Source: Candidatus Marsarchaeota archaeon (GTDB taxonomy: Archaea > Micrarchaeota > Micrarchaeia > Micrarchaeales > Micrarchaeaceae). From it: a stretch of DNA of 64,000 nt. Every line of letters begins with the position of its first letter. The stretch's first letter is position 1. A model generated the notes under the pieces. It was given only the letters and a program-made list of their open reading frames with translations. It did no database searches and had not been told where the DNA came from. The DNA lies in contig JAMCYM010000003.1 in the NCBI GenBank assembly GCA_023473665.1, forward strand, positions 225,993 through 289,992, given 5' to 3'. Shown one piece after another: positions 33,157-41,537 of the stretch. Position numbers and translations under genes: made by a program.

Positions 33157-33792
33157 ATGTCCGACACGTCTGGAATTGGGAAATTGAGAACAGCTATGCT
33201 GCTGTACCTGATCGGGTCTATACTCGGCATTGTTGGCTACATCTACGGGGTTTCGCAGGCGTTGGGCGGCGGCGCAGTTCCGGTCACATCTAACTTTGCT
33301 GCGCTCATACCCTATCTGGCAATTTTTATAATCGGCCTTGTGCTTGCAATACTTGCGGTCTTTTACATGAGGTCCGGGTTCTCTATCCTGGCGCGCAGCA
33401 ACAGCAACTACAAGCTGGGCGCTACGGGCGCGCTCCTTGACCTAATCGGCATCATACTAGTTGTGCTTGCAGTGATTGTCATATTCGTCTCTCTTCTGTC
33501 GCTTTCGTCTGCATCGCCCAGCAGCGGCCTCAGCGCAGTGGGAGTAGGCATAGGCGGCAGCTTGGCTGCCCTGGCGCTGTTCGGCATAGGCGGACTGCTT
33601 GCCTTCATCGGCACAATACTGCTGGTGGTAGGGTTCTACCGAATCGGCTCGGATTCCAACAGCGGAATAGTGAAGGCCGGAGCAATACTCTACCTGCTGA
33701 TACCGTTCATAGGCGTGATACTGCTGTACATAGGGCTGAAGGACGCACAGCGCGGTACGCCAAGTTCTGGTCAGGGCGCAGCAGGCCAGTAA
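33157..33792 (+). CDS. DUF973 family membrane protein
   Basis: A 211-residue protein with five to six hydrophobic segments and the archaeal DUF973 pattern: an MRSGFSILAR-type motif after the second span, a GATGALLDLIG span, and a C-terminal VGFYRIGSDSNSGIVKAGAIL region leading to IPFIGVILLYIGLKDAQ. Function is unknown for the family. A second member follows 37 bases downstream, probably on the same transcript. The C-terminal tail (RGTPSSGQGAAGQ) is hydrophilic and probably cytosolic. Confidence 0.72.
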   Translation: MSDTSGIGKLRTAMLLYLIGSILGIVGYIYGVSQALGGGAVPVTSNFAALIPYLAIFIIGLVLAILAVFYMRSGFSILARSNSNYKLGATGALLDLIGIILVVLAVIVIFVSLLSLSSASPSSGLSAVGVGIGGSLAALALFGIGGLLAFIGTILLVVGFYRIGSDSNSGIVKAGAILYLLIPFIGVILLYIGLKDAQRGTPSSGQGAAGQ

Positions 33793-33829
33793 ATGCAGCG
33801 TTAAGGCAGGAACCGGCATGTGATCGAAA

Positions 33830-34501
33830 ATGGCATCCTCCAAATCTGGCAGCGCCCGCGGCGCAGCACCGGCTCGCCCGGTTCCAGGTATAGACAAGCT
33901 TCGCTTAGGCACATTGCTGGGCATCATAGCCAGCTTAGTCATAATAGCTGCGGCCGCCATGCTCTATATCAGCGCCATCGCTTCTACTGTGTTTTTGGGT
34001 CTTGCAAGCATCAACGCAACGACAGGCACCACGTCGGGTATCGCATCAAGCTCGCCGTCAGGCATTTCTGCTATATGGGTCTTCATCCCATTCTTCGCCA
34101 CCCTCGCGATAGGGCTGATATTGTGGGCGGCGGCGCTGCTTGAGCTGCGCACCGGGTTTAGGGCCCTTGCCTCTAAGGACCGCAGATACCGTCTCGGCCA
34201 CATCGGGGCGCTGATTGGTATCATAGGATTTGTCCTTACACTTGTGTTCGCGGCACTGCTCCTGCCCATATCCACATACCCGCCAGCTTACGTCGGTCAG
34301 TTTATGGCAATCGGGTTTATTTGCATAGTCGTCGGACTTATTATCGGCGCCATAGGCCTGCTGGCCGAGCTACTCACGCTCTACAGGCTGGGCTCGCAGT
34401 ACAACAACTCAATGGTCGAGGTGGGCGCCATACTCTCGATCTTCATAGGGCTCATAGGGCTGATCATCCTGTACATGGGGCTTGACGACCTGGCCAAGTG
34501 A
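33830..34501 (+). CDS. DUF973 family membrane protein, second paralogue
   Basis: A 223-residue relative of the preceding protein: LRTGFRALASKDRRYRLGHI matches its RSGFSILARSNSNYKLGAT region, and LYRLGSQYNNSMVEVGAILS matches the C-terminal GFYRIGS region. A 25-residue Ala/Arg/Pro-rich N-terminal extension (ASSKSGSARGAAPARPVPG) is absent from the paralogue. The two probably arose by tandem duplication and have diverged widely. Function unknown. Confidence 0.7.
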   Translation: MASSKSGSARGAAPARPVPGIDKLRLGTLLGIIASLVIIAAAAMLYISAIASTVFLGLASINATTGTTSGIASSSPSGISAIWVFIPFFATLAIGLILWAAALLELRTGFRALASKDRRYRLGHIGALIGIIGFVLTLVFAALLLPISTYPPAYVGQFMAIGFICIVVGLIIGAIGLLAELLTLYRLGSQYNNSMVEVGAILSIFIGLIGLIILYMGLDDLAK

Positions 34502-34545
34502 GTTTCTAGTCTAATCCCGGTAACGCGTTTTCTCTTCTGCATGCT

Positions 34546-35127
34546 CTACCCTAACATGCCGATTATCTGCTCTGTGGTCCTGAGCCTGCCTATCCGCGGG
34601 AATATGAACTTCAGCGTTGCGTTGTGCTCCTCTTCCGTGGTTGCTGACATAGCGTCGACAGCGAACACCTGGTTGTAGCCGTGCTGGTAGGCCTCCCTCG
34701 CAGTGGTCTCAACGCCTATGTTCGTCGATATGCCGCACAGTACAATCGTGTCTATGCCCCTGCGCCTGAGCTGCAGGTCAAGCTCCGTGCCGTGGAATGC
34801 GCCCCACTGCCTCTTGGTTATTACTATGTCGCCCTGCACTGGCTTTATCTCGTCCATGAAGTCGGCCCAATCAGCGGGCCTCTCGCCCTGCCACTGCATC
34901 TTCTGGTCAGCTATGGGTGAGAGCGTATCCTTGCCGTCGATGCTTGTAACATGCACCAGGAACACTGGCGCTCTGGCCTCCCTGAACTTGCTGACGAGCT
35001 TCGCTACGTTCGCCACAACCTCATTTGCGCTGTGCGGTGCAAGCTGCCTTGCCATACCTGCTATTCCCTTCTGTATATCTATCACGACAAGCGCGGTCTT
35101 ATTCCTATCGAGAGTGTCTGCCATCAA
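34546..35127 (-). CDS. Isochorismatase-like hydrolase with Gly in place of the nucleophilic Cys
   Basis: A 193-residue Rossmann-like protein of the isochorismatase superfamily. The catalytic Asp lies in LVVIDIQKGIA and the Lys in VITKRQWGAF. The motif that usually contains the cysteine nucleophile reads CGISTNIGVETTAREA, so Gly stands in place of Cys, as in true isochorismatases and a group of uncharacterised hydrolases. Nicotinamidase or thiol-dependent amidase activity is therefore unlikely. The substrate is unknown. It is convergent with the DUF973 pair and divergent from cca. Confidence 0.82.
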   Translation of the reverse strand: MMADTLDRNKTALVVIDIQKGIAGMARQLAPHSANEVVANVAKLVSKFREARAPVFLVHVTSIDGKDTLSPIADQKMQWQGERPADWADFMDEIKPVQGDIVITKRQWGAFHGTELDLQLRRRGIDTIVLCGISTNIGVETTAREAYQHGYNQVFAVDAMSATTEEEHNATLKFIFPRIGRLRTTEQIIGMLG

Positions 35128-35228
35128 ATCACACTCTTAATCGCACAGAAAAATATTTACGCGGCGCGCTGGAAGCGCAGTAGTGCCTGTTTTAAAATAC
35201 TGCGGTGCAATACATTAAGCGTGACACT

Positions 35229-36632
35229 ATGGCAGGTGGAAAAGGGCATGATAAGAAGCTCGCAGCACTTCTCTCCAGGATTGTAGCTGACATACGCCCT
35301 TCCGAGTCCGAAATAGCAGCTGCCAGCAGGTACTCGAACGAGCTGATGGGCAGGCTGAGGCGCGTCCTGCCAAAAGACGTCGAGATAATACTCGCGGGCT
35401 CTGTTGCGCGCGGCACGCAGATACGCGGCGCGTCTGACATAGACATATTCCTGCTCTTCCCGAAGGGCGTGCAGGAGCGCACCATGGAAGCAGAGGCGCT
35501 CAGGGTCGCAAAGAAGATCGTGTCAAGGAAGGACGGCGAAAGCTACGAGATAAACTATGCGGAGCATCCCTACCTCAAGCTCATAAACAGAAAACTTGGA
35601 TTCACTGCCGACATAGTGCCGGCATTCAAGATACGCGACGCGGGCGACATGGGCACATCGGTGGACCGCACGCAGCTCCACAACGAGTTCGTGAAGGCGC
35701 ACCTGGGCGTGCGCCAGCTCGATGACGTAAGGCTGCTCAAGCATTTCCTTGACAGCCACAGGATATACGGCGCCGAGGCGCGCGTCTCTGGTTTCTCCGG
35801 CTATCTCTGCGAGCTTCTCATATATCATTACGGTTCATTCATTGCCGCAATAGAGAAGCTCTCCGCCCTGAAGCTCCCTCTCGTGATACGCATACTGGGC
35901 AACAAGGAGGTCACTGACAGCAGAGAAGTCGAGGCTGCGCTCAAGCGCTTTGGCTCGCGGTTCATAGTCATAGACCCGACGGACAGCAACAGGAATGTCG
36001 CGGCCAATGTCTCAATCGAGTCTCTCTCCAGGCTGGTGATGGCGTCTAGGATGCTGCTGCGCAGCCCTTCCGTCAAATCATTCTATGGACCGAAGATTGC
36101 AGATATCGCTTCTCGTGCATGGCTCTCGCAGCTCATCAAGAGCTATGGCTTCGACGTCCACACGATAGCTGTAAAGCTGCCGAGCATATCAGAAGACACG
36201 CTCTGGCCGCAGCTCAAGCGCCTTGCCGGGTCGATTTCCGGAAGGATGGAGAGCGAGGGCTTCAAGCCGTTGCTTTCACTGCAGTACATGGACGGCAACG
36301 AAGCGATAATGTCGTTCGTCACTAACAGGACGGAAATGAATGCGAGGGTGGTGGAAGGCCCACCAGTCGGCATGGCCGAGGGTGCAGAGCTTTTCTACAA
36401 GAAGCACAAGCACGGATCAAATGTCTCGATCGAGGGCGAGCGCCTCTTCTCGCTGGAGAGCGCCCAGTTTCCAAATGCTCATGAACTGCTGTCTCGTCTC
36501 CTAACAGATAGTAAGTTCGGCTTCCCGTCGCACATAGGCAAGAAGCACGCGCCGAGGCGCGCGTCTCTGGTTTCTCCGGCTATCTCTGCGAGCTTCTCAT
36601 ATATCATTACGGTTCATTCATTGCCGCAATAG
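35229..36632 (+). CDS. cca: CCA-adding enzyme, C-terminus replaced by a tandem duplication
   Basis: An archaeal class I CCA-adding enzyme, which completes tRNA 3' ends without a template. The nucleotidyltransferase head contains ILAGSVARGTQIRGASDIDI, continuing FLLF (about residues 60-83), and a third carboxylate in LGFTADIVPAF. The ATG at 35229 follows a TTTTAAAATAC promoter element; the GTG at 35205 lies too close to it. A perfect 779-bp duplication starting at 35774 changes the frame near the end, so the last 25 or so native residues (HLFIGALPERYAKMLRLAYE...) are replaced by 26 unrelated ones. Removing one repeat restores a normal 466-residue enzyme. No tRNA in the window encodes CCA, so some functional copy must exist. 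Confidence 0.92.
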   Translation: MAGGKGHDKKLAALLSRIVADIRPSESEIAAASRYSNELMGRLRRVLPKDVEIILAGSVARGTQIRGASDIDIFLLFPKGVQERTMEAEALRVAKKIVSRKDGESYEINYAEHPYLKLINRKLGFTADIVPAFKIRDAGDMGTSVDRTQLHNEFVKAHLGVRQLDDVRLLKHFLDSHRIYGAEARVSGFSGYLCELLIYHYGSFIAAIEKLSALKLPLVIRILGNKEVTDSREVEAALKRFGSRFIVIDPTDSNRNVAANVSIESLSRLVMASRMLLRSPSVKSFYGPKIADIASRAWLSQLIKSYGFDVHTIAVKLPSISEDTLWPQLKRLAGSISGRMESEGFKPLLSLQYMDGNEAIMSFVTNRTEMNARVVEGPPVGMAEGAELFYKKHKHGSNVSIEGERLFSLESAQFPNAHELLSRLLTDSKFGFPSHIGKKHAPRRASLVSPAISASFSYIITVHSLPQ

Positions 36633-37331
36633 AGAAGCTCTCCGCCCTGAAGCTCCCTCTCGTGATACGCATACTGGGCAACAAGGAGGTCACTGACAGC
36701 AGAGAAGTCGAGGCTGCGCTCAAGCGCTTTGGCTCGCGGTTCATAGTCATAGACCCGACGGACAGCAACAGGAATGTCGCGGCCAATGTCTCAATCGAGT
36801 CTCTCTCCAGGCTGGTGATGGCGTCTAGGATGCTGCTGCGCAGCCCTTCCGTCAAATCATTCTATGGACCGAAGATTGCAGATATCGCTTCTCGTGCATG
36901 GCTCTCGCAGCTCATCAAGAGCTATGGCTTCGACGTCCACACGATAGCTGTAAAGCTGCCGAGCATATCAGAAGACACGCTCTGGCCGCAGCTCAAGCGC
37001 CTTGCCGGGTCGATTTCCGGAAGGATGGAGAGCGAGGGCTTCAAGCCGTTGCTTTCACTGCAGTACATGGACGGCAACGAAGCGATAATGTCGTTCGTCA
37101 CTAACAGGACGGAAATGAATGCGAGGGTGGTGGAAGGCCCACCAGTCGGCATGGCCGAGGGTGCAGAGCTTTTCTACAAGAAGCACAAGCACGGATCAAA
37201 TGTCTCGATCGAGGGCGAGCGCCTCTTCTCGCTGGAGAGCGCCCAGTTTCCAAATGCTCATGAACTGCTGTCTCGTCTCCTAACAGATAGTAAGTTCGGC
37301 TTCCCGTCGCACATAGGCAAGAAGCACGCGC
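35774..37331. repeat. Perfect tandem duplication, 2 x 779 bp, within cca
   Basis: Unit 1 is 35774-36552 and unit 2 is 36553-37331. The copies appear identical base for base. The four bases GCGC occur before unit 1, at the junction and at the end (35770-35773, 36549-36552, 37328-37331), the footprint of microhomology-driven duplication. 779 is not a multiple of three, so the copies are out of frame with each other. An assembly artefact is possible. Confidence 0.9.
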
Positions 37332-37408
37332 ACCTCTTTATCGGCGCACTGCCGGAGAGATACGCTAAGATGCTGCGCCTCGCGTACGAGATAAAGATGA
37401 ACGTATAA
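36553..37408 (+). pseudogene. 5'-truncated second copy of cca
   Basis: This is the duplicated part of cca joined to the true 3' end of the gene. It lacks the start codon and the nucleotidyltransferase head, but retains the central and tail domains and the native C-terminus (LPERYAKMLRLAYEIKMNV). The longest reading frame with a start runs from about 36662 (248 residues, MIRILGNKEVTDSREVEAAL). It could be translated as a fragment but cannot be an active transferase alone. It ends two bases before the convergent AK6 gene. Confidence 0.85.
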
Positions 37409-37409
37409 G

Positions 37410-38000
37410 TCAGAGCTTGTACCTGTTGCCGCTCCTTGCCATGCCTGCAAGCGCTCTGATTTTGTCGTGTGATTTCAGCTTCGGGGCCGTTGCCTTCTTT
37501 CCCGAAGCCCTTAGAGTTATGTAACGTTTGACAAGTTCATACTCGCTCCGCTCCTCAATCTCATAAATTTCGCTGGCCAGTCCATCCATCGACAATCCGC
37601 AGTAGTCGAGGGCCTCAGAGATTATGTTCTCCCTTATTTTCTCTGCATGGTATTTCCTTGCAGCTAGCCTCACGACAAGCCTCTTCAGGCTCAACCTTGT
37701 GATTACGGCAATGTCGCACTTTATGCCGAGATCCGGAGCCAGATGGCCTACCACTACGGCAAGCCCTTTCGCCGCGCCTATGCGCCTCTTCACTGCGCTG
37801 GCGAGCCTTTTCATGTCAACTTCCTTGGAGCCGTGCCACGTTTTGCCTGTATAGAGCCCAAGCTCCCTTGCAACATCGTTTATCTCTATGACCGAAGGAT
37901 TTTCTATGTGCAGGGCAAGCGTCCTTGCGAATGTGCTCTTGCCCGTGCCGGGCGTGCCTGTAACCACGACCACAAGCCTGCTGCCATTACTTCGAGGCAA
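37410..38000 (-). CDS. AK6/Fap7-type adenylate kinase
   Basis: A 196-residue P-loop kinase with VVTGTPGTGKSTFARTLA (about residues 11-28), VVVGHLAPDLGIKCDIAV, and the lid region RLAARKYHAEKIRENIISEA, the layout of AK6/Fap7. In eukaryotes and archaea this protein binds ribosomal protein uS11 and acts in 40S/30S maturation; it also has adenylate kinase activity. The start is TTG, with GGAGTGATG upstream. The first codons overlap the 3' end of the preceding gene (37987-38616) by 14 bases, suggesting coupled translation. Confidence 0.88.
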   Translation of the reverse strand: MPRSNGSRLVVVVTGTPGTGKSTFARTLALHIENPSVIEINDVARELGLYTGKTWHGSKEVDMKRLASAVKRRIGAAKGLAVVVGHLAPDLGIKCDIAVITRLSLKRLVVRLAARKYHAEKIRENIISEALDYCGLSMDGLASEIYEIEERSEYELVKRYITLRASGKKATAPKLKSHDKIRALAGMARSGNRYKL

Positions 38001-38616
38001 AGGTCATCACTCCGTCGAGCAGGCCGTTGACCTCGTCGCGCGCCGCATCTATCGTCACTATTGCGTTCGGCTGCAGATTCACCCTTATCACGTAGTTCTT
38101 TGCGTTCGTGCTGAAAAGCCATTCGCCTATGTTGTAGTTCCTGTACGTGCGGCTGAAGTCCGCCACGACAGTCGACGCGGCCACGAGCTTCTGCACCAGA
38201 GACAGCACTGAGTTGTCGACGCTGCTTATGTAGAACACCTCGTCGCGCGTCTCGTCCCTGTCCATCGCGTCAGGCTTTATCATTGGCACGCTGTTCTGCT
38301 TGGCCTGCAGCGAGATGTTCTGGCCGAGCTGCTTGGTTATGGAATCGCACTTCAGCGCATCACTCTCGAAGCTCTTGCGCTCCTCTGGCATGCTGTCTAT
38401 GGTCTCAGAGACGTAGTTGTCTATGTCCTCGCGTATGTTGTCAATGGTCGTATTGAGGTTGGCCGTGCCGGAATACCTGCCAGGACTGGCAAGGAGGCCG
38501 CGCAGCGACATGTTGTATTTCTGCTTCACTGTGGGCTCTACCGAGTCTATGAGAATCCCGGCAGGCTCGCTCCAGTTGTCAGGCATCAAGACACCGTTAT
38601 TTATAGCCAAGCTCAT
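37987..38616 (-). CDS. Conserved-looking soluble protein, unknown function
   Basis: A 209-residue protein without membrane segments or known motif. The N-terminal half contains a charged helical stretch (IDNIREDIDNYVSETIDSMP). The C-terminal half looks like an alpha/beta domain (KNYVIRVNLQPNAIVTIDAA). The ATG at 38616 is preferred to the frame start at 38643, which would collide with the divergent DUF357 gene. Coupling to AK6 and the nearby DUF357, trm1 and cca genes suggests a role in RNA or ribosome metabolism, but this is only context. Confidence 0.6.
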   Translation of the reverse strand: MSLAINNGVLMPDNWSEPAGILIDSVEPTVKQKYNMSLRGLLASPGRYSGTANLNTTIDNIREDIDNYVSETIDSMPEERKSFESDALKCDSITKQLGQNISLQAKQNSVPMIKPDAMDRDETRDEVFYISSVDNSVLSLVQKLVAASTVVADFSRTYRNYNIGEWLFSTNAKNYVIRVNLQPNAIVTIDAARDEVNGLLDGVMTFASK

Positions 38617-38642
38617 ATTAAAAAACTTGCTTAGGTGAGGCA

Positions 38643-38882
38643 TTGGAAGACGATGCGCAGGTTAGGAAGCGCATAGAGAAGGACCTTGCGCTGTTCGAAG
38701 AGTCGGTGCGCGGCATCAAAGCGCAGCCGGGCGGCCAGGCCAAGGTGCTAGAGCTCGCGAAGATGTACGCCTCTGACTCAAGGAGCTTCCTGGACAAGGG
38801 AGACCTATACACATCGTTTTCAGCAATAGCATACGCCCACGGGCTCATAGACGCGCTAAAGGCTATGGAGGGGATTGAATGA
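38643..38882 (+). CDS. DUF357-type small helical protein
   Basis: A 79-residue, all-helical archaeal protein. The pattern ELAKMYASDSRSFLDKGDLY followed by SFSAIAYAHGLIDALKAMEG matches DUF357, with its D-S-x-x-F and Y-x-x-G-x-x-D-A signatures. The start is TTG, with GGTGAGG two bases upstream. Its stop overlaps the trm1 start (ATGA, 38879-38882), so the two are translationally coupled. The family function is not established. Confidence 0.8.
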   Translation: MEDDAQVRKRIEKDLALFEESVRGIKAQPGGQAKVLELAKMYASDSRSFLDKGDLYTSFSAIAYAHGLIDALKAMEGIE

Positions 38883-39982
38883 CATACAAAGAGGGCAAGG
38901 CGGTAATACGCTACCACTCCAAGGCTTTCATCAACCCGCACGCAAGGTTCACGCGCGACATCGGCACGGCTCTGGCCGTGCGATTATTGCCAAATCATTA
39001 CTCTGTGCTAGACCCTACCGCTGCAACAGGCATACGCGGCATGCGCTACGCGCTCGAAGCACGTGCCGGAAGTGCCACCTTCCTGGAGATAAACAAATCT
39101 GCTTACAAGGACCTGAAGCTGAACGTCAAGGGCATGCCGCGCGGCGTTGATGCTAGGGCACTGAACACAAGCGTTCAGGAATTTGCCAATACATCGCATG
39201 AAAGGTTCGACCTCATAGACCTGGATCCGTTCGGGAGCGCAGCCCCTTACATACACGACATGCTCAAACTTGCAAAGGACCACACGGCATTCTTCGTCAC
39301 TGCCACCGATACTGCAGTCCTTTGCGGCGCCCACGCCAAGGCGTGCGTTCGCATGTACGACGCTTTGCCTATGCACAATGTACTGTCGCACGAGACCGGC
39401 CTCCGTATACTAATAGGATATGTGGCGCGCACAGCCGCACAGTATGATCTCGGCATAGACGTGGAGCTCGCGTTCACCTACATGCATTACATGCGGGCTA
39501 TGTTGGTGCTCAGGCACGGAGCGAAGAGCGTCGATGCTACCGCTAAGGAAATAGGCTACGCATACTATTGCAGGAAATGCTGCAACGCCTTCTATGTGAA
39601 GGGGCGCGTTCCGGAGAAGCAGATGTGCGGCTTCTGCGGTGCGGAAGTCGAGGGTGCAGGGCCTCTCTGGCTGGGCGCGCTGAGAAGCACAGCCGCATCG
39701 AAGGCGCTTATTGAGTATACAACTGACGAAGGCATTCCGGCTCCGGACCGGAAGTTCGCGTCCATGATGGCCAGCGAACCTGACGTGCCGCTTTACTACA
39801 GCCTGCCATATATCACCAAGAGCATGGGCATCCCGTCGGTGCCGATAGGCGCAGTGATAGACGAGCTAAGGCGGGCCGGCACTATCGCGGCGAGGACAAG
39901 CCTCGAGGCTAACTGCATAAAGACTGCTGCTGGCATAGAAGCGGTGCGCGATGCCGTGAAGCGCGCCTCTTCCAGGCGCTGA
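38879..39982 (+). CDS. trm1: tRNA (guanine-26-N2)-dimethyltransferase
   Basis: A 367-residue SAM-dependent enzyme that dimethylates G26 of tRNA. An N-terminal GKAVIRYHSKAFINPHARF segment precedes the SAM site (VLDPTAATGIRGMRYALEA) and the catalytic FDLIDLDPFGSAAPYI motif. Later come a Cys4 zinc-binding region (YYCRKCCNAFY, KQMCGFCGAEV) and a C-terminal Trm1-specific domain (PLYYSLPYITKSMGIPSVP). All expected parts are present and the length is normal. It is coupled to DUF357 upstream. Confidence 0.93.
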   Translation: MTYKEGKAVIRYHSKAFINPHARFTRDIGTALAVRLLPNHYSVLDPTAATGIRGMRYALEARAGSATFLEINKSAYKDLKLNVKGMPRGVDARALNTSVQEFANTSHERFDLIDLDPFGSAAPYIHDMLKLAKDHTAFFVTATDTAVLCGAHAKACVRMYDALPMHNVLSHETGLRILIGYVARTAAQYDLGIDVELAFTYMHYMRAMLVLRHGAKSVDATAKEIGYAYYCRKCCNAFYVKGRVPEKQMCGFCGAEVEGAGPLWLGALRSTAASKALIEYTTDEGIPAPDRKFASMMASEPDVPLYYSLPYITKSMGIPSVPIGAVIDELRRAGTIAARTSLEANCIKTAAGIEAVRDAVKRASSRR

Positions 39983-40153
39983 TGGCCCAAAACTACCAAT
40001 ATAAAAATCTTGTCCTTGCAAGTTTTCGGGCTTGTCGCCGTAATCCCGCAATTCCGCTTTTCTTTGTTTTGCGCGTATTAGCGGAATTGTAAGTTATAAA
40101 TAGGTGGAAAATCAAAATCCCTAACAAGGGTGAAAGGGTGAGTGGGGGACAAA

Positions 40154-40459
40154 ATGGCGAAAAGCGGAGAGGCAGGGGTTAGAGTAAGCGGCATTGGTGC
40201 CGCTGCGAGAGGGGCAAAACACAGCTGCGCAATATGCGGGAGGCAGCTAGGCAAGACGGAAGTGAAATTCGTCTTGCCATCGAGGGCTCTGAGCAAGTCC
40301 AGCATGAACTTATCGGAGAGGCTGGCATGCGTGGAGTGCTACGCGATGATGGCGAGAAAGAGCCGCGTGAGAGCGCCGGCAGTGCAGAGACAGAGCTTTA
40401 TACGCCGCATAGCAGTAGGCAGCAGCATAGCCCAAAGCATAGTGCAGGGCGCCAAATAA
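40154..40459 (+). CDS. Small zinc-ribbon protein, possibly a divergent ribosomal protein L34e
   Basis: A basic protein of about 101 residues with two CxxC pairs (SCAICGRQLG and ACVECYAMM) about 33 residues apart, followed by RKSRVRAPAVQRQ. The first pair and the spacing recall L34e, which has HRCxxCGKPL and a later CxRC, but the region between is not clearly alike. The ATG at 40154 is preferred over GTG at 40142, since GTGGGGGAC upstream resembles a ribosome-binding site. A TATA-like AGTTATAAATA lies at 40092-40102. An RNA-binding role is likely; identity with L34e is uncertain. Confidence 0.62.
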   Translation: MAKSGEAGVRVSGIGAAARGAKHSCAICGRQLGKTEVKFVLPSRALSKSSMNLSERLACVECYAMMARKSRVRAPAVQRQSFIRRIAVGSSIAQSIVQGAK

Positions 40460-40599
40460 TACCGGAAGGCCGCATTCGTAGAGGGTTCGCTCGCTCCTAA
40501 GAACTCCACCTTATTTGTGCCGTACTGCCCGCATAGCAGGAATGCGCAGCTCACGCACGCCCTTGCATGACGTTATAACTTATCGAAAAGTCGAAACGC

Positions 40600-41256
40600 T
40601 CAGCGCTTCCTCGCCGACACGACAACCATGTGGGACTCGTTCTCATAGCCTATCGCGTCCCTGAAGACGTTGGGTTCCATGGCCATTGTGCTGTCTGAAT
40701 AAGGATCGTTGACGTACAGCGTGTCCTCGTCGTAGCCCTTCACGACAACCCAGTGCGGCGACGCCTCGAGGTACGGATTTATTACGTTCGCATTGACCAG
40801 CACGATTGGTATCTTGTTACTGTTTATCGCCTTCTTTATTGAGCTCACGGTCACCTGGCCGTGCTCCTCGCTTATGTGCATTTCCTTCACGTGGTCGCGT
40901 ATCTCGTTGAACGATGATTTCAACGTATCGAGATTTATCCCCTCATACACAGCGAGCTTCTTCTCGTAGCCCTCGTCCTTCACGTTCGTGCTTATGATCT
41001 CGGGCCTTGCGCCGCGCTTGGCCAGCGCGTATGCCAGGCCGTACCTGGAGCCGTGCCAGACGCTGCCGCTCACCGCTTCCTTCCATATGTTGAACTCCTC
41101 GTCCCTCTTTGACTTGAAGTTCTTGTTAACATACTTCAATACCATCATGGCGCACGCTGCCGAGCTCGTAAACTCCTCGCTCTGCGCATAGTTCGGTATC
41201 TCGAACATCCTTGACTTCTTGAGCTTCGATGAAGCCCTTGCCTTGTTCTTCGCCAT
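40600..41256 (-). CDS. Papain-fold (C39-like) peptidase domain protein
   Basis: A 218-residue protein resembling C39-like cysteine peptidases. A candidate nucleophile region is PNYAQSEEFTSSAACAMMVL, and the His and Asp could lie in SPHWVVVKGYDEDTLYVNDP. The Q-x8-C arrangement at the start fits an oxyanion Gln followed by Cys. No signal peptide or transporter domain is attached, so it is probably cytosolic. AGGTGA lies six bases before the ATG at 41256, which is preferred over GTG at 41265. It begins about 20 bases beyond the 3' end of tRNA-Leu. The substrate is unknown. Confidence 0.72.
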   Translation of the reverse strand: MAKNKARASSKLKKSRMFEIPNYAQSEEFTSSAACAMMVLKYVNKNFKSKRDEEFNIWKEAVSGSVWHGSRYGLAYALAKRGARPEIISTNVKDEGYEKKLAVYEGINLDTLKSSFNEIRDHVKEMHISEEHGQVTVSSIKKAINSNKIPIVLVNANVINPYLEASPHWVVVKGYDEDTLYVNDPYSDSTMAMEPNVFRDAIGYENESHMVVVSARKR

Positions 41257-41276
41257 GCTTTTCACCTGAACGCAAG

Positions 41277-41375
41277 TGCAGGGAGGGAGATTTGCTCAAT
41301 TTTTTTTGAACTCCCGCAGGCCTAAGCCAACGGATCTTGAGTCCGTCGCGTTTGACCAGGCTCCGCCATCCCTGC
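41277..41375 (-). tRNA. tRNA-Leu(CAA) with a 14-nt insertion in the T-loop
   Basis: On the minus strand, the acceptor GCAGGGA pairs with TCCCTGC, and the discriminator is A. The anticodon stem ACGGA/TCCGT holds the loop CTCAAGA, so the anticodon is CAA. A long variable arm typical of tRNA-Leu follows. The T-stem GGGAG/CTCCC is intact, but the loop is 21 nt instead of 7: it starts TTC, has eight A residues, then TTGAGCAAAT. Removing 14 nt gives the normal TTCAAAT. TCAA and TTGA can pair inside the insertion, which suggests a small intron at an unusual position. Confidence 0.85.
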
Positions 41376-41537
41376 ACGGTACGTTATCTAACATCATATA
41401 CATAATATTATGCATGCAACGCTGATAACCGCCGGAGATCGCGCCCAGTGAGTGTTGCTCTCTTTTGATATTTATACCTTTCCACGTAAAATTCACGTCG
41501 CTTTTTAAGGCTTGCGCCTCTGCTCCGTCGGAAACGC

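Noticed and set aside
34546..35127. Nicotinamidase
   Set aside because: The position of the essential nucleophilic Cys is Gly (GISTNIGVE), so only a general isochorismatase-like hydrolase call is justified.
36607..37152. Reverse-strand open frames that recur identically at 35828-36373 and 36607-37152
   Set aside because: They are copies of each other only because the underlying cca sequence is duplicated; they show no protein features.
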